A program made the position numbers and the translations under genes. From Bordetella sp. LUAb4 (GTDB lineage: Bacteria; Pseudomonadota; Gammaproteobacteria; Burkholderiales; Burkholderiaceae_B), in NCBI RefSeq assembly GCF_021325795.1, contig NZ_JAHPZX010000004.1, positions 372,001 to 436,000 of the forward strand: a DNA stretch of 64,000 bases, written 5' to 3'. Shown here piece after piece: positions 61,055 to 64,000 of the stretch. Positions within the stretch are counted from its first letter, which is position 1; every line of letters starts with the position of its first letter. The notes under the pieces are model-generated. The model had not been told where the DNA came from, did no database searches, and saw only the letters and a list, made by a program, of their open reading frames with translations.

Positions 61055-61081
61055 CGTGCGGGAGCACGTAATCGTGTCCCG
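61055..61081. terminator. GC-rich hairpin downstream of Bug receptor 2
   Basis: TGCGGGA (61055-61061) pairs with TCCCGCA (61075-61081) and CACG (61063-61066) with CGTG (61071-61074) around loop TAAT. On the minus strand, TTTT follows about 10 bases later. It is a possible terminator for the receptor gene ending at 61131. Confidence 0.4.
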
Positions 61082-61130
61082 CAGCCACCGCGCGGCCGGC
61101 TCGGCGTCAAGCGCTGACCGCCCGCACGTT

Positions 61131-62111
61131 TCAGTTCGTCGTGATGTTGCGTTCTTTGATCAGCTTGCTCCAGCGCTGCCGTTCCTGGACTTCGAAGGCG
61201 GCCAGGTCGGCCCCTGTCAAGGTTCCTACCGTCGCGCCGACGGATGCGAATTGCGCCTTCACTTCCGGGGTCGCCAAGGCTTTCTTGGCGGCATCGATCA
61301 AGGTGGCTTGCACCTCGGGCGGCGTGCCGGCCGGGGCGTAGAGCGCGAACCATGCGGTAACGTCGAAGTCCTTCAAGCCTGCTTCCGCCACGGTGGGTAC
61401 GTCAGGCAAGGACGGGGAGCGCTGCGCTGATGTGACCGCCAACGCCCGGACACGGCTGCCATCCTTCAACTGGCTGAGCGTGCTGGGCAGGTTGTCCATC
61501 AGGATGTCGATCTGTCCACCGATCAGCGCGGGCATGGAGCCGGAGACGCCCTTGAATGGGACGTGCAGCATTTGTATGCCGGCGGCCTGTTCCAGGAACG
61601 CGCCGGTCAGATGTACCGAGGAACCGATGCCGGGCGAGCCGTAAGTAAGCGGCTTGTTCTTGTTGGCCTTGGCCTTGGCGTACAGATCCTGCATGGTCTT
61701 CATGTCGGATGTCGCGGCAACGGCGATGACGTTGGGCGTGGTGAACACCATGGCCAAGGGCGCGAAGTCCTTGGCCGGGTCGAAAGGCATGTCGCTATAC
61801 AAATACTGATTGATGGTCTGCGAACCGATGGTCCCCATGCCGATGGTGTAGCCATCGGGCGCGGCGCGCTTGACGATACCCATGCCGATATTGCCGCCCG
61901 CGCCCGCGCGGTTGTCGACGACGATGGATTGCTTGAGAAACGGTCCCATGGCCTGGGCGATGGTCCGCGCCGCGATATCCGTCGTCCCGCCGGGGGGATA
62001 AGGCACGATCAGGCTGATCGGTCGAGCGGGATAGTTTTCAGCATGCGCGGACAGCGAGATGCAGCCCAGGGCGGTCAGTGCCAGGGCTTTGATAAGCGAA
62101 ACCGATTTCAT
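61131..62111 (-). CDS. Bug/TctC-family periplasmic receptor 2
   Basis: 326 residues with GGAGAC upstream of the ATG at 62111. Signal peptide ends SLSAHAEN (about residue 24). Family segments: YPARPISLIVPYPPGGTTDIAARTIA, SIVVDNRAGAGGNIGMGIV, YGSPGIGSSVHLTGAFLEQ and HVPFKGVSGSMPALIGGQID. The two receptors in the window are clearly different proteins with only family-level similarity. It is also an orphan without membrane components nearby. A GlxA-type regulator gene starts upstream on the same strand and ends 103 bases before it. Confidence 0.92.
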   Translation of the reverse strand: MKSVSLIKALALTALGCISLSAHAENYPARPISLIVPYPPGGTTDIAARTIAQAMGPFLKQSIVVDNRAGAGGNIGMGIVKRAAPDGYTIGMGTIGSQTINQYLYSDMPFDPAKDFAPLAMVFTTPNVIAVAATSDMKTMQDLYAKAKANKNKPLTYGSPGIGSSVHLTGAFLEQAAGIQMLHVPFKGVSGSMPALIGGQIDILMDNLPSTLSQLKDGSRVRALAVTSAQRSPSLPDVPTVAEAGLKDFDVTAWFALYAPAGTPPEVQATLIDAAKKALATPEVKAQFASVGATVGTLTGADLAAFEVQERQRWSKLIKERNITTN

Positions 62112-62213
62112 CGGCTTTGTCTCCGTAGGGTGTGAACTTGTATTTATGATCGGGGGGCGCGATTAGCGCTCAACCGTGCGTACTGTATCAGCTTGTGCGG
62201 CCGCATCGGTCGT

Positions 62214-63224
62214 TCACACCGCCATGCGCCGTATGCTTTGGGGTGGGTGGCCAAGCAAGCGTACGAAAGCGCGGCGCATGCGTTCAGGGTCTATGAAACC
62301 CACTGACTGAGCAATGCGTTCTATGGGCTCGCCCCCACGCTCAACGCGCGGCCGGGCGATTTCCACCCGCAGGCGTTCCACGGCCTTGGCCGGTGTCTCA
62401 CCGGTTTCCGCGAGGAACGCGCGACCGAACTGGCGCGGGCTGAGGCAGGCGACCGCCGCCAGCTTTTCAGTCGACAGCGTTTCTCCCAAATGCTCACGCA
62501 TATATGCCAGGACCGTGCGGATACGGTCGGACTCCGGTTCCAGGTCGGCCATCGCTGAGAATTGGGATTGGCCCCCCGGGCGGCGGTAATAGACCACCAA
62601 GGTCCTGGCGGTCTGCTGGGCAATTGCGGTTCCGACATCATCCTCGATCATGGCAAGCGCCAGATCGATACCCGCGGTGATACCGGCCGACGTCCAGATG
62701 TCGCCATCACGCGTGTAGATGCGGTCGCCGTCCACTTTGACCCGCGGAAACATGCGTTGCAGCCGGATCGCATGCTGCCAGTGCGTCGTCGCCGGACGAT
62801 CGTCCAGCAAGCCCGCGGCAGCCAGGATGAAGGCGCCTGTGCAGACGCTGGCGATGCGGCGGGTGCCCCGCAACACGGCTGGACTCAGGTAGGCCGATAC
62901 ATAAGCCGAAATCGACGGCATTTGAGACGGGTCATGTGAGCCCAGTCCGCCCATGACGATCAAGGTGTCGTAGGGCGTCGCGCGGATCTTGCGGGTCACG
63001 ACTTCCATGCCGGAAGTGCTGACGATATTTCCACCGTCCATGGAAACGACGTGGCAGCGATACGTGCCACCGCCGGCCCGGCGATCGGCGATGTCGAAGG
63101 CGGACAAGGGGCCACTCAGATCCTGGATCTGGAATTCAGGATAGACGAGGAAAGCGATGTCACGGAGCCGCTTGGCGGATACCTGTGCTCCCCTCGATTC
63201 TCGCCGTGTCTTGTTCGCGTTCAT
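62214..63224 (-). CDS. GlxA-type AraC regulator with DJ-1/PfpI domain (2)
   Basis: 336 residues from the ATG at 63224; the frame stays open far upstream, but that part overlaps the divergent transporter and looks non-coding. The N-terminal DJ-1/PfpI-like domain has RIASVCTGAFILAAAGLLDDRPATTHW, matching the first GlxA-type protein in this window, and the C-terminal AraC domain has LAAVACLSPRQFGRAFLAETGE and IAQSVGFIDPERMRRAF. Possible targets are the downstream Bug receptor and the divergent MFS transporter. It is distinct from the copy at 20698-21720 outside the conserved motifs. Confidence 0.9.
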   Translation of the reverse strand: MNANKTRRESRGAQVSAKRLRDIAFLVYPEFQIQDLSGPLSAFDIADRRAGGGTYRCHVVSMDGGNIVSTSGMEVVTRKIRATPYDTLIVMGGLGSHDPSQMPSISAYVSAYLSPAVLRGTRRIASVCTGAFILAAAGLLDDRPATTHWQHAIRLQRMFPRVKVDGDRIYTRDGDIWTSAGITAGIDLALAMIEDDVGTAIAQQTARTLVVYYRRPGGQSQFSAMADLEPESDRIRTVLAYMREHLGETLSTEKLAAVACLSPRQFGRAFLAETGETPAKAVERLRVEIARPRVERGGEPIERIAQSVGFIDPERMRRAFVRLLGHPPQSIRRMAV

Positions 63225-63432
63225 GGCATCCGCACTCCCTGGATACGGGATAGTGCCTGAAAAACGGGATGTCGAGAAGGACAACTTTCCCTCGAAAACA
63301 GTCATAGCGCTTGCGTGTCGAAAAACGAGGGATCTTTGTCCTTTCCCCACGCCGGCAGCTTGCCGAGAATGCCTCCATACGTCATCACGCAATACCGGAT
63401 GCGCAGGTGCGCTTCCGGCAGGAGAGCCTTCC

Positions 63433-63483
63433 ATGAACACCTCAATTCGCGCCACCGCAAGCGGTTTCGGAGAACACCCGTGA
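63433..63483 (+). other. 16-codon leader ORF coupled to the MFS start
   Basis: ATG at 63433 with AGGAGAG upstream opens MNTSIRATASGFGEHP and stops at 63481-63483, overlapping the GTG start at 63480 (GTGA). Its good ribosome site suggests that ribosomes load here and may re-initiate at the GTG. Confidence 0.45.
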
Positions 63484-64000
63484 ATGCGCTTGAAATCGAT
63501 CCCGCAAACCGCGCCGCCCCCCCTTCCCTCCGGCGCAATGCCAACGTCCTGGCCATCGCGCAAGGGTTGTTCACGGCATCCATCGCGGTCGACCTGACGC
63601 TGACCGGCCTGACCGGCTACCAGTTGGCCCCGGACAAGTCGCTGGCGACGCTGCCCTTTGCCTTGATTACGGTGGCGGCGGCGGTGGTCACACTGTTCGC
63701 CTCGCTGCTGATGCAACGCGTGGGCCGGCGCTGGGGCTTTGTCATCGGCGCGCTGACCTGCGGGGTGGGTGGGCTGGTGTCCGTCTGGGCAGTCGTCCAC
63801 CAGCATTTCTGGATGTTCTGCCTGGGCACCGCGGGCGTTGGTGTATTTCAAGCTTTCGCCCAGTATTACCGCCTGGCGGCCGCGGACGCCGTGCAGGAAG
63901 CACAAAAGGCGCGGGTGATTTCCATCGTCATGACGGGGGGCGTGATCGCGGCCATCCTGGGGCCGGCGCTGGCCGCGTGGAGCCGTGATCTGATGCCAAC
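63480..64000 (+). CDS. MFS transporter, N-terminal part (3' end outside window)
   Basis: 173 residues are visible from a GTG at 63480, which overlaps the stop of a small leader ORF and has a GGAG 6 bases upstream. After a polar N-terminus (~20 residues) come hydrophobic segments VLAIAQGLFTASIAVDLTLTGL, LPFALITVAAAVVTLFASLL, WGFVIGALTCGVGGLVSVWAVV, FWMFCLGTAGVGVFQAFAQYY and VISIVMTGGVIAAILGPALAAW. The MFS loop 2-3 signature is seen as MQRVGRRWGFVIG. The substrate is unknown. It is divergent from the second GlxA-type regulator, which may control it. Confidence 0.87.
   Translation, partial: MNALEIDPANRAAPPSLRRNANVLAIAQGLFTASIAVDLTLTGLTGYQLAPDKSLATLPFALITVAAAVVTLFASLLMQRVGRRWGFVIGALTCGVGGLVSVWAVVHQHFWMFCLGTAGVGVFQAFAQYYRLAAADAVQEAQKARVISIVMTGGVIAAILGPALAAWSRDLMP

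Noticed and set aside
62214-63905. Extended 563-residue version of the second GlxA-type regulator
   Set aside because: The extra ~227 N-terminal residues run through the divergent MFS gene and its promoter and look non-coding; the ATG at 63224 gives a normal family length.

Overview
The window looks like part of a high-GC beta-proteobacterial chromosome, most likely family Alcaligenaceae (Bordetella/Achromobacter group). This is an inference from the GC-rich codon use, two orphan Bug/TctC-type periplasmic receptors, a classical autotransporter, many LysR/GntR/GlxA-type regulators and numerous ABC uptake systems. No rRNA, tRNA, CRISPR array, insertion sequence or prophage was recognised. The window opens inside an aconitase gene and closes inside an MFS transporter gene.

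Region 1 (1-11.5 kb): the end of acnA, a GNAT acetyltransferase, a Tat-exported amidohydrolase, two small lipoproteins, a PerM-type membrane protein coupled to a membrane-anchored alpha/beta hydrolase, and a 1118-residue autotransporter. Region 2 (11.8-20.3 kb) is the most interesting part. An ECF sigma factor and a membrane-bound RskA-type anti-sigma factor precede a tightly overlapping lipid-modification operon: acyl desaturase, flavin amine-oxidase-like protein, DUF1365 protein, CFA-synthase-like methyltransferase, DUF1295 membrane reductase-like protein, a second CFA/coclaurine-N-methyltransferase-like enzyme and an outer-membrane lipocalin. Most junctions are ATGA overlaps. The leader before the desaturase is densely structured, and its last hairpin covers the Shine-Dalgarno sequence. 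An 11-bp tandem repeat before the DUF1295 gene builds a chain of overlapping mini-ORFs.

Region 3 (20.3-38.5 kb): a GlxA-type regulator with a GFA-family protein, an HD-domain hydrolase, an aminotransferase, and a GntR regulator divergent from a thiamine-diphosphate enzyme. A catabolic island follows: a dipeptide-type ABC transporter, a LysR regulator and an HcnABC-like flavin/iron-sulfur dehydrogenase with two DAO-type subunits. Region 4 (38.7-44.9 kb) matches the glpSTPQUV glycerol ABC transporter in order and content. Its two ATPases carry complementary defects that fall on the same composite ATP site.

Region 5 (45-64 kb): a chromosomal KfrA-like coiled-coil DNA-binding protein with an AT-rich palindromic promoter, an isopropylmalate-dehydrogenase-like enzyme, three secreted/lipoprotein genes, an MntA/HepT pair whose toxin gene is frameshifted, and a Bug receptor next to a self-sufficient CYP116B-like P450-reductase fusion. 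A complete RND efflux system follows, with a TetR regulator and two matching candidate operators, then a coiled-coil protein, a second Bug receptor, a second GlxA-type regulator and the start of an MFS gene. Short in-frame or near-gene tandem repeats recur through the window (acnA, GntR, DUF1365, the 17.8-kb relay, 13.06 kb, 4.3 kb).
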